Shown here in pieces: positions 12,504-23,409 of a DNA stretch of 64,000 nucleotides. Numbering within the stretch: the first letter of the stretch is position 1; each line of letters begins with the position of its first letter. Source of the stretch: Sphagnum compactum (lineage: Eukaryota > Bryophyta > Sphagnopsida > Sphagnales); contig OZ234501.1 in assembly GCA_965153455.1 (NCBI GenBank), positions 14,446,001-14,510,000 on the forward strand, written 5' to 3'. The translations under genes and the position numbers were made by a program. Under the pieces are notes generated by a model. The model made no database searches. It was given only the letters and a program-made list of their open reading frames with translations, and was not told the DNA's origin.

Positions 12504-12790
12504 TTTGTTTGCAAGGTCGTTGTGGAGGTCCAAAAATAATTCTATTCTTTCCAATTGAATCGGTTGGTCACATGGAGAGAACACTAGCAGCAAACATGTT
12601 TAGTTTAGTTTGCAAGGTAGTTGTGAAGGTTCAAAAATAATTTTTTTCTTTTCACTTGCCTGGGTTGGCCACATGGACAGAACACTAGAGATAAATTTTT
12701 TTTGAAGTTTAGTTTGCAAAGAAGTTCTATTCTTTTCATTCTTTTTATTTACATGGGTGCACCACACATACAAAATATTAAAGATTTTTT
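12504..12790. repeat. Degenerate tandem repeat, unit about 100 bp
   Basis: Three successive units share TTTGCAAGGTNGTTGTG, CAAAAATAAT, TTGGNCACATGGA and GAACACTAG. The third is the most diverged. Confidence 0.55.
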
Positions 12791-13264
12791 TTTTGGCTTT
12801 CTAAATTTATCAACATTTTCATGAATTCATTGGTTTTCAATTCATGTGATTTTTTTTCTTTGTTCTTTTATTATTTCTTCTTCTTTATGCTACAGAGAGA
12901 AATGCATGCTTAGTGCAAATAGAACTTGTCTTTTGCATGGAAATGTTTTAAAAATCAAAATTTTCAGTTGGATCAGTGCCAATAAGTGGGCTATGTGAAC
13001 AATTTCTATGTTAGGGGTGTGTCAATGTGTGAAGAGTGGGTTCTTCTTGTTTTGGGTGATGTACCAATCAGAGAGGGCTATAAAAACAAAACAAAAGAAG
13101 AAAGTCAAAGTTGTACCGCCAAACTGATCAATATGGATCCCACTCCATCCCCACAATTCTCACCAGTGACGAGGCTATTGAGAGCCTTACTGATTTTATA
13201 AACACAAAGATTGGTAGACACGATAGGAGCTCACATTTTGGGTGTATGCCACACCATGCACCTT

Positions 13265-13350
13265 CCAAGTTCCAACCTTGAAAACTTTGCTTTATTAGTA
13301 TACTTTCAGTAGAAATTTCTTACCGATTTTGTACAATCCTCACCAGGCTA
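13265..13350 (+). repeat. Partial copy of the ~100-bp dispersed repeat
   Basis: Shares CTTGAAAACTTTGCTTTA, GTAGAAATTTCTTACCGA and TTTTGTACAATC with the copies at 11.57-11.82 kb. Confidence 0.6.
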
Positions 13351-13609
13351 TTGAGAACCTTACCAAGCTTGGAGACACAAAGATTCTTGCTAGACACCAC
13401 CAGGCCCCCCCCTAGCAAAGGACCTTCCAGATTTTTGGAAGGCTCTTGCTAGACACGGGTAGACGCCCACATGTAGGGTGCCAGTGGATCTGCTCTTACG
13501 GTTGTAGAGCATTCTCACATGTGGTATAGCACCTACAGTATAGGGAGCTTACAGCCATACTACCCCAATAGGGGAACCTTGTGTATGAATCAATGTTGAT
13601 CAGGTTTAC

Positions 13610-13935
13610 CACTGGTTCAGGTTCCAGTTAGTAAGAACCAAACAAGAACCACTTCTAATATTTGGAACTGGAATCAAAATCAAGTTCTTAATTTTTTAAG
13701 AGCCAGAATTGAAACTGGGTTCTCAGTATGTGTGTATGTGTGGAATCAAAGTGAAAATTGGAACTAGCAGACACCTGCATATCAGTTCTGGTCTCGCTTA
13801 ATCAGAATTGGGTCTGATTTTCAGAATCAAAACTGAAATTTAGTTTTTAAGAATCGGATTCTCAGTTCCATTTATGTATGAAACTGAAACCAAAATTGTT
13901 CTAATATATATTTAGAACTGGAACCTGAGGTTCTT
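13610..13935. repeat. GAACC-rich dispersed repeat (family R), copy 1
   Basis: Dense in words such as GGTTC, GAACC, GAACTGG and TCAGAAT. It carries the family's anchor TTCTCAGTTCCATTTATG at about 13858, followed by an AAACTGAAACC block. Similar anchors recur near 16278, 17140, 51980 and 52168. Confidence 0.55.
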
Positions 13936-16149
13936 CATACAAGTAAAGAACCACCCAACAGAGTGAAGAACGTCCTGAAAATAATATAAGCCAACTGTGA
14001 CGGGTCTTACACGTGTAATGTCCCGCACAATGGTCCTCCCAATCATAAAGGGAACCTGGATAATTATGTACCTCGTCCCCTCATGCAGCACTCCCAATGA
14101 GCCAAATTTACCTCCATATTGTCCTTATTTTCAGGTCTTTGAGAAGAGAGGCGATGTCAAAGGCTAATTATTCTGTGCAAGTAGTGATAGAAGGCCTGAT
14201 AAAACCAAGTAAGGCAGTCAGGTAGGTCCCGCGATCATTTATTGGCCTCTAGGTCGAAACCAAAGGCAAGAAAGACAATGTTTGATATAGGTGTGGGCCT
14301 CGGTAGCAAAACTGCTTTAGACTTGCAATCCTCACTACAAAAGAATGACTTCAAGAAGCAAGTATATGAACTTGTTAAATCACACTACTACACAAAACTT
14401 GTTTGTGTGTCAAACGATCTTTCAAATTTTTTTTCACTTCTACCAAAAGAGTATTTTTTCTCAAAACTAGAATTCCATTTCATTCCAAATTTATTTCTTC
14501 TTGCAAAATAATTATTTCCTACATAAAAATTGTGTATCCTTCGCCATTACATATATATATAAGTTTTTTCTTCGGGGAGGGGGGTTTGTAAACAGCGCCA
14601 TTATGTAACGCGTACATATATATTAGAGTCAGTAGACTACAAGTACCAAATGATAAAACTACTTTTTGAAAAAAAATAGTTATACATATGGATCTTGGAA
14701 AGGTGCATAACATTTTGTTGGCTTTCTAAATTGCGATTTATATGATCCTAATAGAATCACCACAAGAACTTAGGGAAAAAACTTCGTTGTTTCAATGATG
14801 GATAAAACTGAAAATTAGAAAGCCCTTCTTCTCTTGTCCAAGTTGAAATTGCGACCAATTGGATTGGAAAATTGAAATTTAATGTCGAGAAAAAATCTCA
14901 AAAAATAACCAACATAATACCATAAATTAATTACAAATCGATGTTTCTCAGCGTTTCTCATGATTTTTGACCATTTCATCTATGTCATTCAGCCAATCAA
15001 TTGGATTGGGTTTCAAAATTATAACTAGACTCTAAAAAAATATATAACAAAATATTATGACTCAATCGATCACCAAATTTTGATGAATAAAAAAAATCAT
15101 CGAAAACAAGGAATATGACTCATTTGAAAGGTGCTAAAAGCAGGATACAAGAAAATTGCAAAAAAAAAGCTAAAAAGGGTTTGAATGCAGGAACATATGC
15201 AAAACAACTTTGGTTTGTAGTTTATACCAATGTTGGCAAGCTTTTGATTTAAGCCAATTCAAGTTTAGGTTCTAGGTTAGGTTATAAGGTTTCCAGACTG
15301 AAAGTTCATAGTTTTGTTGGAACAACCACTGAAATCACATTAAACACCATATTTTTTTCCAAAAATTGAATTAGAACCTAAATCAATGGTGTTGTCCTTT
15401 TAAAAATAGTTCAGTTTGTCTTGGTAGATAAATATAATGTTTCATTTTTGAAAAATTGACACTACCTTTTATGCAAGTAGTTAGTTTTGATTTTTTGGAC
15501 ATAACTAATATTAATAATTTTTATTTTGAATACTGTGGATTCATTTAACAAACCAATATGACCACAAAGAAAGTAATGTTTAGTTGCATGGAACAGAGAT
15601 GGAACTAGACCTAATCTTAAACTTGAGCAGATTTTATTTTTGATAAATAAAGATCAAAACCAAAAAATAAAATAAAATCCAAAAACCAGTCTTAGGATTG
15701 GATTGGAGGCTTCATCAAAAAATTTAAAAGTTTCAGAATTGAGACTGAAGGTTTTTTTTTAATCAAGCACTGGATGAGAATGGTTTGTTTGAATGTTGGT
15801 CTCATATTTACTTCTAAACATACCAACTTATATTAGTATCACATACTTTTTAAACAAAGTCATACTAGCTTGGTCTTGGTATTAGGGTACTTTTAAAACA
15901 TTGGCCATCTGGGTCCAAGTTTGAGTTTTTACCAGTTTGATGCACGTAAATACCTAGAATTGAAACCAGTACAAAGTTGGCATTACCTCAAGAGTCAAGT
16001 CCCTACAAAAGCTGGTAGCGGTACAAGGCTAATATTGCGTCAGGTCATGAGAACTTGGAAGTTGGTAGGGTCTTTGCTAATGGTGTTGACATTAGTGTCC
16101 ATACTCCATTCCAGGGACATGCCTAGACTGACACTGGTTTGCAATAATG
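13936..16149. other. Gene-free AT-rich stretch
   Basis: No conserved coding frame. An 89-codon + frame at 14242 and an 88-codon + frame at 15921 have no recognisable motif. Parts of 15.2-15.8 kb resemble diverged family R sequence. Confidence 0.4.
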
Positions 16150-16345
16150 TTGAATGGGTACCCATTTTGGTGGGTAAGAACCATTGACTTCTGGTTCAAT
16201 TATGAATAACCAAATCGAAATTAGGTTCAAATTTCAAAATTGGATCCTGAATATATTTTCTTATAAAGAACCAGCCCAAGAACCAGGTTCTCACTCCTAT
16301 TTAGGTGTGGAACCCGAATTGAGAGTTTTGAGAAAAATGATATTT
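16150..16345. repeat. Family R repeat, copy 2
   Basis: Begins TACCCATTTTGG followed by a GGTAAGAACC block. This aligns with the start of the copy at about 51.85 kb, and the anchor (CTCACTCCTATTTAGGTGTG) lies near 16290. Confidence 0.55.
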
Positions 16346-16374
16346 GAAAAAGGTGACTAGAACTAGGGGTTAAA

Positions 16375-17020
16375 TCTTATATATAAAGTACCTTGTCTGT
16401 CCGTGCGTCCGTCCGTCCGACGACGTTCTGGGAGCATTTTCTATGGCAGAACCGGCCACAGGGATAACTGACCACCGGCTAAGCAGCTTGCCTCATTGTC
16501 CGCCGCTCCGTCAGTCGGACGTGTCGAGGTCCTGAAACCCAGATCGGGACCCGCCTGTCCGTCCGTCTGGTCGAGGTCCTGAAACCCAGATCCCAAATTG
16601 TAAAAGTAAAATAACCACCCAAAAACCTGCCTGGCTCCTCTTTTCCGGGTTTTCGTGAAACCCGGCAGTTCTGTGCACGAAAACCCGGCGGTTCTGTGAT
16701 TATGTGGATGAAATATTATACGTTTTTAGTTCCGTCCAATGAGCTCAGAGTTCTGGATGGGTGGTTATGAGGATGAGATATCATGTATTTGTAGTTCCGT
16801 CCAATCAGGAGGAATGATTTGTGGATGAAATATTAAAGATTTTGTAGTTTTGTCCACTTAGAGTTTTGGATGGATTGATTATGTGGATGAAATATTTATG
16901 TATTCGTAAGTTCCGTCCAAGTAGGAGTTCTGGATGGATGATTATGCAGGTGAGTATGGGGTTCATTGGGGTCTCCTTTGGACTCCCAGTTTTTTCCCAG
17001 TGCCGTGTCGTGCAGTTAAT
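16375..17020 (+). mobile_element. Helitron 5' end and internal sequence, + strand
   Basis: The left edge reads A then TCTTATATATAAAGTACC, the canonical A|TC start with a TATA-rich leader. CCGTCCGTCCGT-type repeats follow, then a tandem array. Sequence at 16.4-16.7 kb is GC-richer than its surroundings. I could not locate a hairpin plus CTRR 3' end, so the right border is approximate and the element may be truncated. Confidence 0.5.
16690..16955. repeat. Minisatellite, unit 54-64 bp, about four copies
   Basis: The word GTTCCGTCC or a close variant recurs at 16729, 16793, 16847 and 16910. Each copy also has GTGGATGAAATATT and TTCTGGATGG. It lies inside the Helitron-like sequence. Confidence 0.75.
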
Positions 17021-17029
17021 AGCTGATTC

Positions 17030-17180
17030 CAGTCCCGGTTAATAAGAACCAGACTCAACTAAGTCTTTTTTTCAGAACGCAGACCAGAACTGTAACCAAA
17101 TTATTTTTGAGGGGAAGAACAGGACCGGGAACCAGATTTCCAGTTGCATTTATGTGTGAAATTGAAACCCAGATAGTTCT
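17030..17180. repeat. Family R repeat, copy 3
   Basis: Contains AGAACCAGACTCAACT, and the anchor TTCCAGTTGCATTTATGTGT at about 17138, followed by a GAAATTGAAACCCAG block. Confidence 0.55.
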
Positions 17181-17446
17181 AAGTTATTTATTTATTGGAG
17201 GATAACGGCTGACCCGACTGAAGAGCTGTTGGCATCCCAAGTCAAGCTTAGTGGCAGAGGGCCGGCAGGGCTTTCACCAGTGGGCTGAAAACTGAACCTT
17301 TTTTGAGGTCCCAAGGTCCCAGACAAGGGGCTGAAGCCATTACATTGGGGCTACACCCCTGAGCCATCCATCACCCCTGGGGTGTTGAGAGGGGCAACCC
17401 GAGGTTCTTGATAAAAGTAAGGAACAGCCTAACACTGGTTTGTACC

Positions 17447-17525
17447 TAGTCAAGGCAGGGCCTCTCTTTGACAACCCTTGTGGAATGTTAAGTAGCCTTC
17501 ACTTTTGTAGCTCGAGTCCCACAGG
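17447..17525. repeat. Dispersed repeat S, copy 1
   Basis: CTAGTCA...GGAATGTT.AGTAGCCTTCACT.TTGTAGCTC.AGTCCCAC is shared with 29350-29440. No coding potential was seen. Confidence 0.6.
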
Positions 17526-17849
17526 CCACAGGGGGTCACATTTTTGTAGCCTTCACATTTTTGGCTATCCTACTCCGCAACCATGAATAGAAATCTGAAG
17601 ATATATTTTTTAAACTTATAATTATGACTACTGAAAATCTCAAAAAACACTTGACTTTTGCACTTTTAATTTTTTTAATTTCAATTTTTGGCTATTCATA
17701 GCTAGCCAAAAAAAAGGCTGGTGTCTACTACGAAGTCACAAATTTTAATTTAATTCCTTTCGGTAAAAACACCAAAGCCCCCACAACTTTCCCCGCGTTC
17801 TCGGCGAAATTAGCCACATTGGATTCGATCCAGGAGAGAAGGATCGTGT

Positions 17850-18044
17850 ACGGGGAGCTCGTCCGGAAATTCAGCTTCTAGCTTGAAGAAAGTGTGTGTA
17901 GCTACTTAGAAAAAGAAGAAGAAGAAGAAGAAGAAGCGACGGAGAGGATGCGATAGAAATTCTAATTACCGTGTTGAAGACCGAGGAGGGGCCAGCTGCT
18001 GCTGCTGCACATGATCATCGGAAGTGGTTTACAGGTGCTTGCAA
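17850..18044 (+). promoter_or_regulatory. Promoter-proximal region and 5' leader of A1
   Basis: GC-richer than the surroundings and conserved in copy 2 (AGCTTGAAGA, TACCGTGTTGAAGACCGAG, GGTGCTTGCAAATG). It carries a GAA/AGA microsatellite at about 17913-17936. The final TTACAG|GTGCTTGC, TTCTAG|GTGCTTGC in copy 2, could be a 5'-UTR splice acceptor. The transcription start is not determinable. Confidence 0.5.
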
Positions 18045-18950
18045 ATGTCAGAAGCTTCTAGTTCTTCTGATCCCGTAGACGCAGTGCCGGTGGTTAATCA
18101 GGAGCCAATAGTGAGAGTGGTGATTGATATAATCAACGAAAACGCCGTGAATGCAGACGAGGTGAAAGCCCGGCATCTGTTTGATATAAGAGCTGACAAG
18201 AACCTGAATTGGCTTCTGGACGATTGGCAGAAACAGTTCAAAGTGGCACGCGACAGGATAGAGACCAAGAGCACTCGAACCAACAACGCGAAGAACGATT
18301 TGTACCAGTGGATTGGCTTTTTCAGTGTGTTCCAAGGCGTGGTTCTTACCGCTGTAGCGCAGTCTAGTACCCTCGGCTGCCAGCAATCTTGGGCCCCCGC
18401 GGCGCTGTCTCTCATAGCTTCACTGGTCACTGTCGTGAGCGTGCATTTCAAGCTCGTTAACTATAGTGGACTCAATGCTAGTCTCTTGAAAGAAATACAT
18501 CAATCTCAGGTGAGCGTCCCGGCTAAGAATCCGGCTTTTCTTAGTATGGTTCTTTAGAGAAGAGATATCCAACACTAGACCTTTTCTAAGTTCGAAGGCT
18601 TTGCCATGACTGTCTGATTAAAAGCTAATGGTAGACATTAGACTGTCAACGTGGAATTTATCCTCAATTTTGGCCCTTGAAGCGTTCCAAATAGAGCAGG
18701 ATGCAACCCTAATAATATCCATCGATTGTTGCAGGTTTTACATGATCAGCTTGCAGAATTGAGGGCCAAGGGAAAAAGATTTAACTTCTCCTGGTTCGAC
18801 GATAGATCGGAAGGAAAACAGGAGTTCAAGGGACTGAATGATTTTTTCTACTGGGCTGCGATTTCAGCTCTTGTGGTGTTCTCAGCCATCATCTTGCTGT
18901 GTTGCATCCTCGTATTGTGTGGGCCGCACAGACACAAGATCGGGACCTAG
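18045..18950 (+). CDS. Gene A1: predicted three-pass membrane protein, two exons
   Basis: Exons are 18045-18509 and 18735-18950, with a CAG|GTGAGC donor and a TTGCAG acceptor in phase 0, giving 226 aa. I chose the ATG at 18045 because the same position is used in copy 2; the longer upstream frame begins at GTG. The N-terminus is soluble and ends in a charged stretch (WQKQFKVARDRIETK). Predicted membrane segments lie at residues 87-106 (GFFSVFQGVVLTAVAQ), 117-138 (LSLIASLVTVVSVHFK) and 194-217 (ALVVFSAIILLCCILV). The last is Cys-rich and sits near the C-terminus. No known domain was recognised and I do not assign a function. B1 follows on the same strand; paralogs lie at 31.4 and 42.6 kb. Conservation of the core against drift in the leader and introns argues for a real gene. 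Confidence 0.8.
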
Positions 18951-19345
18951 CTGCTGGCGCAAGTAAGCTTGAATCCGTTATATAAGCAACATGAACCATG
19001 TTTAGGATCTGTGTCAATTTGACTGCTGCCAACTCTTTGCATTTTTGAATTTCCATCACCGGCACAATGGCCTACACCCTGAAAAGAGGCAGAAAAGGCC
19101 ATATGAAAACCATTAATATGTGTAAGCATTGAACTCACTGCATACAAAGAACTTAGATAAATCCTAACAGCTAGAAACCCCATCCAAAAACTTATACATA
19201 GTATTTGGTATTAGATTGGATTGTTGTAAGCGTGATTCTGGGCGGACTTCATCTGATGGGCATAATCTAGTTGTTGTGCTTGCAGCAGAAGAGGACTAGG
19301 CAACCATTGATTTGAGAGCTGCAAGTTTTCAATCAACTGATAGAC

Positions 19346-20272
19346 ATGGGTAAACAAAAAACAACATTGATCAATGCCACCGAGAAGCCTCTTGAGCTAT
19401 ATGAAGAGGCTTCAAATGGGTCTCAAAGACGGATAAATGTCTTGAAACCAAGCAGTGACAAACAAACAGCAGAAGATGACAAACCGAAAACAGTGTTACA
19501 AACCAACCTGAACACAGGGAAAACCAAGGTTGAGGGATATTTCCCTAGCTTACATGTACACAGTGTTGACCCAAATGACTCATATTCCACACTCCGCTTA
19601 TGGTCTGATAAGCAAGCTGTGCTGGGTGTGAGTACTGATGAGATGCTTGACAACAAGACCATCACCATCAAATACGAGAATGGAGTGTTCGTAAAGGATT
19701 TTGAGCCAAGGTATGAAATTACGCACAATCCACATTTGAGCTTCTGATTGTTTCAAGTTTGTAGAACATCAATTTCATAAGGTCATATTTTAACTTTCAT
19801 TAGCAGTGTGTTTACACCAAATGATTATATGTTCCATGCATTACATTTTGCATCAAAACATGTGCACATATCTTTAGAAGGTTTACACATTCAATAACAT
19901 TTTGAATCATGAAATTTGAAAATGTTTTTTATGGTTATGTACGAACAAGCCTGAAGGTATCCTTAGAAACAGAATTTTCTAAATGCCTATTTCCTCATAA
20001 AGGATTGTGGCTAATTTTTTAATTCTCAAACACTAAAAAATAATACTTCACTTGTGTATACTGAAGAGGTGAATATGCAATTTTCTTGTGTATGGTTAGA
20101 TTTTTATTTGTACATAATTTAACTTGTAATGCTTGACTTCACGGTTGAAGATTGAATTCAATCTTGAAATTGTTGTCCATTTGGTGATGCACCCAGGACA
20201 TCTCCCAACTCACCAAGGGGAAACTTCTTCAAAGGAGTGGGGAACAACGTCAAAATACACAGCAAACAGTAA
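19346..20272 (+). CDS. Gene B1: small conserved soluble protein, two coding exons
   Basis: Coding exons are 19346-19710 and 20197-20272, joined in phase 2 (AG|GTATGA donor), giving 146 aa. The exon structure is supported by B2, where the same junction falls at the same codon (Pro-Arg). The protein opens TTLINATEKPLELYEEASNG and contains HSVDPNDSYSTLRLW and MLDNKTITIK. This looks like a compact beta-rich domain, with a short polar tail from exon 2. It has no signal peptide or membrane segment. The family was not recognised. The exon's apparent acceptor (TTGCAG, exon start at 19286) pairs with a donor just past the A1 stop, so it may share a transcript with A1. Confidence 0.72.
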
Positions 20273-20875
20273 TGAAGGGAAGTAAAGTCTCATACTTCAA
20301 ACTTGTTGACAAACATACTAATATGTAGAAGAATTCCTGTTTAATACTTACTTTGATCCACGTAGGGAGCTTGTTGGTAGACCTTTGTTGCAAGCCTAAG
20401 CTTGGATAACATCTTGCACGCTGCAGGCCATTATGTAATCCGATCTTCAAGAGAACTTAGGATTTGAAGGATATAATGGTGGGATTTGAAGGATGTATTG
20501 GTGGGCACACTAGACCTGACATAAAGTTTGAAGGAGTATAGGCACACAAATGACCCATCCTCAATCCCTCACACCATTTATTTGAGTTATGATGCACTCC
20601 TTAAATGTGGAGTGACCTTAAGTCCAAGTGCTCAAACTTTTATAACTTGGCATACCAAGTGTTTGGATGTTGTTTGTTTTAAGCTGATGTAAGTATTCTC
20701 TATAACCCCACTATTTGTAAAACTAGCCTTGTGACTTGGTTTCATCTATTTGCAATTATATTTGTGAAAATTGAATCCCAAGAGGCTACGGTTTATGGAC
20801 AACAACTTGGCTCCTTCACAAATGTTTTATGTGCCATTGTCTACTTAACCAAATTTAATACTTGCAAACATCTGT

Positions 20876-22433
20876 GGATATTATTGTTTAAATAATGACA
20901 TTCATGGATGATATTGTGACTATCAAAAGACCCTGGAAAAGAAAAAGAATGTTTGTAGTTGATTGGTCACATTGATTAGGCACACATTGATTGCTATTCA
21001 TTGTGACTAGTATTTATTGTCTAGTTAGAGTGATTGGCTTAAGTGAGTTTCTTTTTAATGGACCTTTAGTGTATATTGTCAATATTACTATTTATTACTG
21101 GAGAAGGGACAAGAATTTAGAACTAAATTTGGATGTGATAAATGATGGTATTGCTCAAATACAATGCCTTAATAAAGCTGCTCCTATTTCATAAGAAACA
21201 ATTTCTCCTCTACATGACATACATAAACTTACACAATGAATGCTAAAATTATTATGAGGTAGGGGTAATGTAGTAATAAAATTTTCTATCTGCGATTATG
21301 GTTGTCCACAACAGCCTTTTGTAACTATTACTGATAGGACAATTGATGTAAATGAAAAATCAAAGAAATAGAAAGGACGATTAAGCTTATTTACAGCAAA
21401 ATTCTGGCTACTTTAGACTATCGGTGAGGGAGCATGTACACTGTAATTAAAAATCTCATGAACTTGTCCCAAAGGCCAAACCATGGCAATCCAAAAACGA
21501 ATTTAAAGTGGACCAAGGCTTTCAAGTGTACAATTAACTGAGAAATGAAGCCTGCTAAAGGTCCTTCACACATTTTCATAAAGGAAAAAAAGAATGACAG
21601 CCCTTTATTCCTTGTAAAGTTCTTACTTCTCACCACCTTACTATTGGGAACCAGGTCTTGTCCAGTATTGTTAGGTGGTCCTCAATTTTTCGTGAGAATC
21701 CTCGGTTATGGTTTTTGGGGCAGGTTCTTAAAAAACAAAATTCCCAGTCTGAGAATCACCTGGGCTTTCAGAATTTTATAAAAATTCGGTTAGGCGGTTG
21801 TCAGGGTTAGCTGTTCTCACAGACTGTTGAACCGTCAATTTCCAAAGACAATTCTCACAAGTTGATTCTCACAAATCATGACTTTTTGTTTTATATATAT
21901 GTATATTTATTTATTTTTACTTTTTTTTTTGGCATGAAACTCAGGTTAGCAGCAAATTTGGTGCTAAACTGAGTTTGCTCTGGCTTTTCTTTTCCTGAAC
22001 GCTTTCAACCAATCACTGCTGCTGCTACACGCACTGTAGCTATAAATGTTGTAGAGCCTGGTGCATTTAATGCTGAGCTCAGTATCTCATACCCTTATTT
22101 AATAAAACTTTCATGACTTTGAGGACAACAGCCAAGAGGGGATGAAGCATCAAATGGGGGGTGCAACTCAGGTTGGGCCTGACTTTCCAGATAACTCTAA
22201 TATTTATTTTTTACCGTGAGAACCGGACCCTTCTCAAAATGTGAGAACCGGTCCGGTTCGTAGATTGGATGTCATCTGAGAACCTTCAATCCGGTTCTCC
22301 TGAAAGTTCTCATCTCTAATTCTCAAAGGCGGGTTCTTAACGAGAACCAGAATGAAAACCGGCGCCGGTTTTCAGCTGGCCGGTGAGAACTGCCCAACTC
22401 TTGTCTTGTCTTCACTTCTTCCTATATTGTCCA
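20876..22433. other. Gene-free stretch with family R-like sequence
   Basis: No supported coding frame; a 67-codon + frame at 20991 has no recognisable motif. From about 21640 to 22330 the sequence is dense in GAACC, GGTTC and GAGAACCGG words related to family R. Confidence 0.4.
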
Positions 22434-23338
22434 CTCGTTTGAACCCCCTACCTAATGCACAGGTGTGTAAATAAATCAACATGAAATAAAACTGATGTTT
22501 CTTGGGGGTAGAACAGGCACAAAACCATGATGAAAATGCCCAGAGATCTATTTCCAAAATTATTTTGCAGATTTTACTGGAGTATAATATCTCTTGGGGG
22601 CATATTAAGAACAAACCGGAGTGGTCTGAATCGATAGATTACATCGTGTGATGATCCATTATTCTGCCCTGATCATTGTCCTCAAACCTGTGAATGTCGA
22701 GATTGAACATTCTGGATAGGTTGGTTACACACTGGAATGGGTTTAATTCTCTCCCCCATTCAACATTTTGGATAAGTTGGTTACATTACTGGAATGGGTT
22801 TGGTTCGCTTCCCCCCATTGAACATTCTGGATAAGTTGGTTACATTACTGGAATGGGTTTGGTTCCGTCCCCCATTGAACATTCTGAATAAGTTGATAAC
22901 GCACTCGAATGAGTTTGGTTCCGTACCCCATCGAACATTCCGGATACGTTGGTTACGTACTAGGATAGGTTGGTTATGTACTGGAATGGGTTTGGTTCCC
23001 TCCTCCCGTTGAACATTCTGGATAGGTTGGTTATGCACTGGAATGGGTTGGGTTTGGTTCCCTCCTCCCATTGAACATTATGGAGAGGATGGTTACGTAC
23101 TGGAATGGGTTTGGTTGCATCTCCAACCCATTTGAGTGCATAAGTAGGACCCGAGGGTTGTCGTCTTCTACTCCTCCTGGGTTTGTACATAATATAAACT
23201 CGATTAAAGGGGAGAATGGGTGGTTGCAGCAGGAGGAGGATGGGGAGTCACATAATACCTTCAGCTGGATTGGATGGATGACGGGACAGATGAATGGATG
23301 GAAAAAGCTTCACGACCACGACGTCCTTTACTAAATGT
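22434..23338 (-). mobile_element. Non-autonomous Helitron A (about 0.9 kb)
   Basis: Read on the minus strand, the 5' region at 23338 begins TTACATTTAGTAAAGGACGT. The 3' end at 22434 shows a hairpin (TGTGCATTAGGTA, stem decayed) about 10 nt before CGAG|T, a decayed CTAG|T. The 5' terminal 130 bp matches the terminus at 29.2-29.33 kb, and the 3' hairpin region matches 57.67-57.70 kb. Most of the element is a minisatellite. It has no coding capacity. It interrupts, or abuts the truncated end of, Helitron B's Rep gene. Confidence 0.65.
22705..23120. repeat. Minisatellite, unit 56-59 bp, seven copies
   Basis: GAACATTCTGGATA-type words recur at 22705, 22761, 22820, 22877, 22933, 23011 and 23073. 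Each unit also has GGTTGGTTAC and CTGGAATGGGTTTGGTT. One interval of 78 bp contains an internal partial duplication. Placed inside Helitron A, as is common for Helitron 3' regions. Confidence 0.85.
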
Positions 23339-23409
23339 AATTTCTTCTTTCTTGTCCTCTTGCATTCCAACACATTCTTGTTTTGCACTTCTTTCTTCTC
23401 TTCAATTTC

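Larger units (their letters stand above)
17850..20875 (+). repeat. Segmental duplication, copy 1 (A1-B1 module)
   Basis: This block aligns with 31150-34393 through the leader, both genes, their introns and about 600 bp of 3' flank (for example TTTGTTGCAAGCCTA near 20380 and 33880, and TATGTGCCATTGT near 20828 and 34350). Order and orientation are the same. The Helitron cluster lies between the copies. Confidence 0.85.

Noticed and set aside
18048-18451. 112- and 117-codon minus-strand frames over A1
   Set aside because: Shadows of the conserved A1 exon; the same occurs over A2.
22705-23120. CRISPR-like array
   Set aside because: Units are contiguous 56-59-bp repeats without unique spacers; a minisatellite inside a Helitron.
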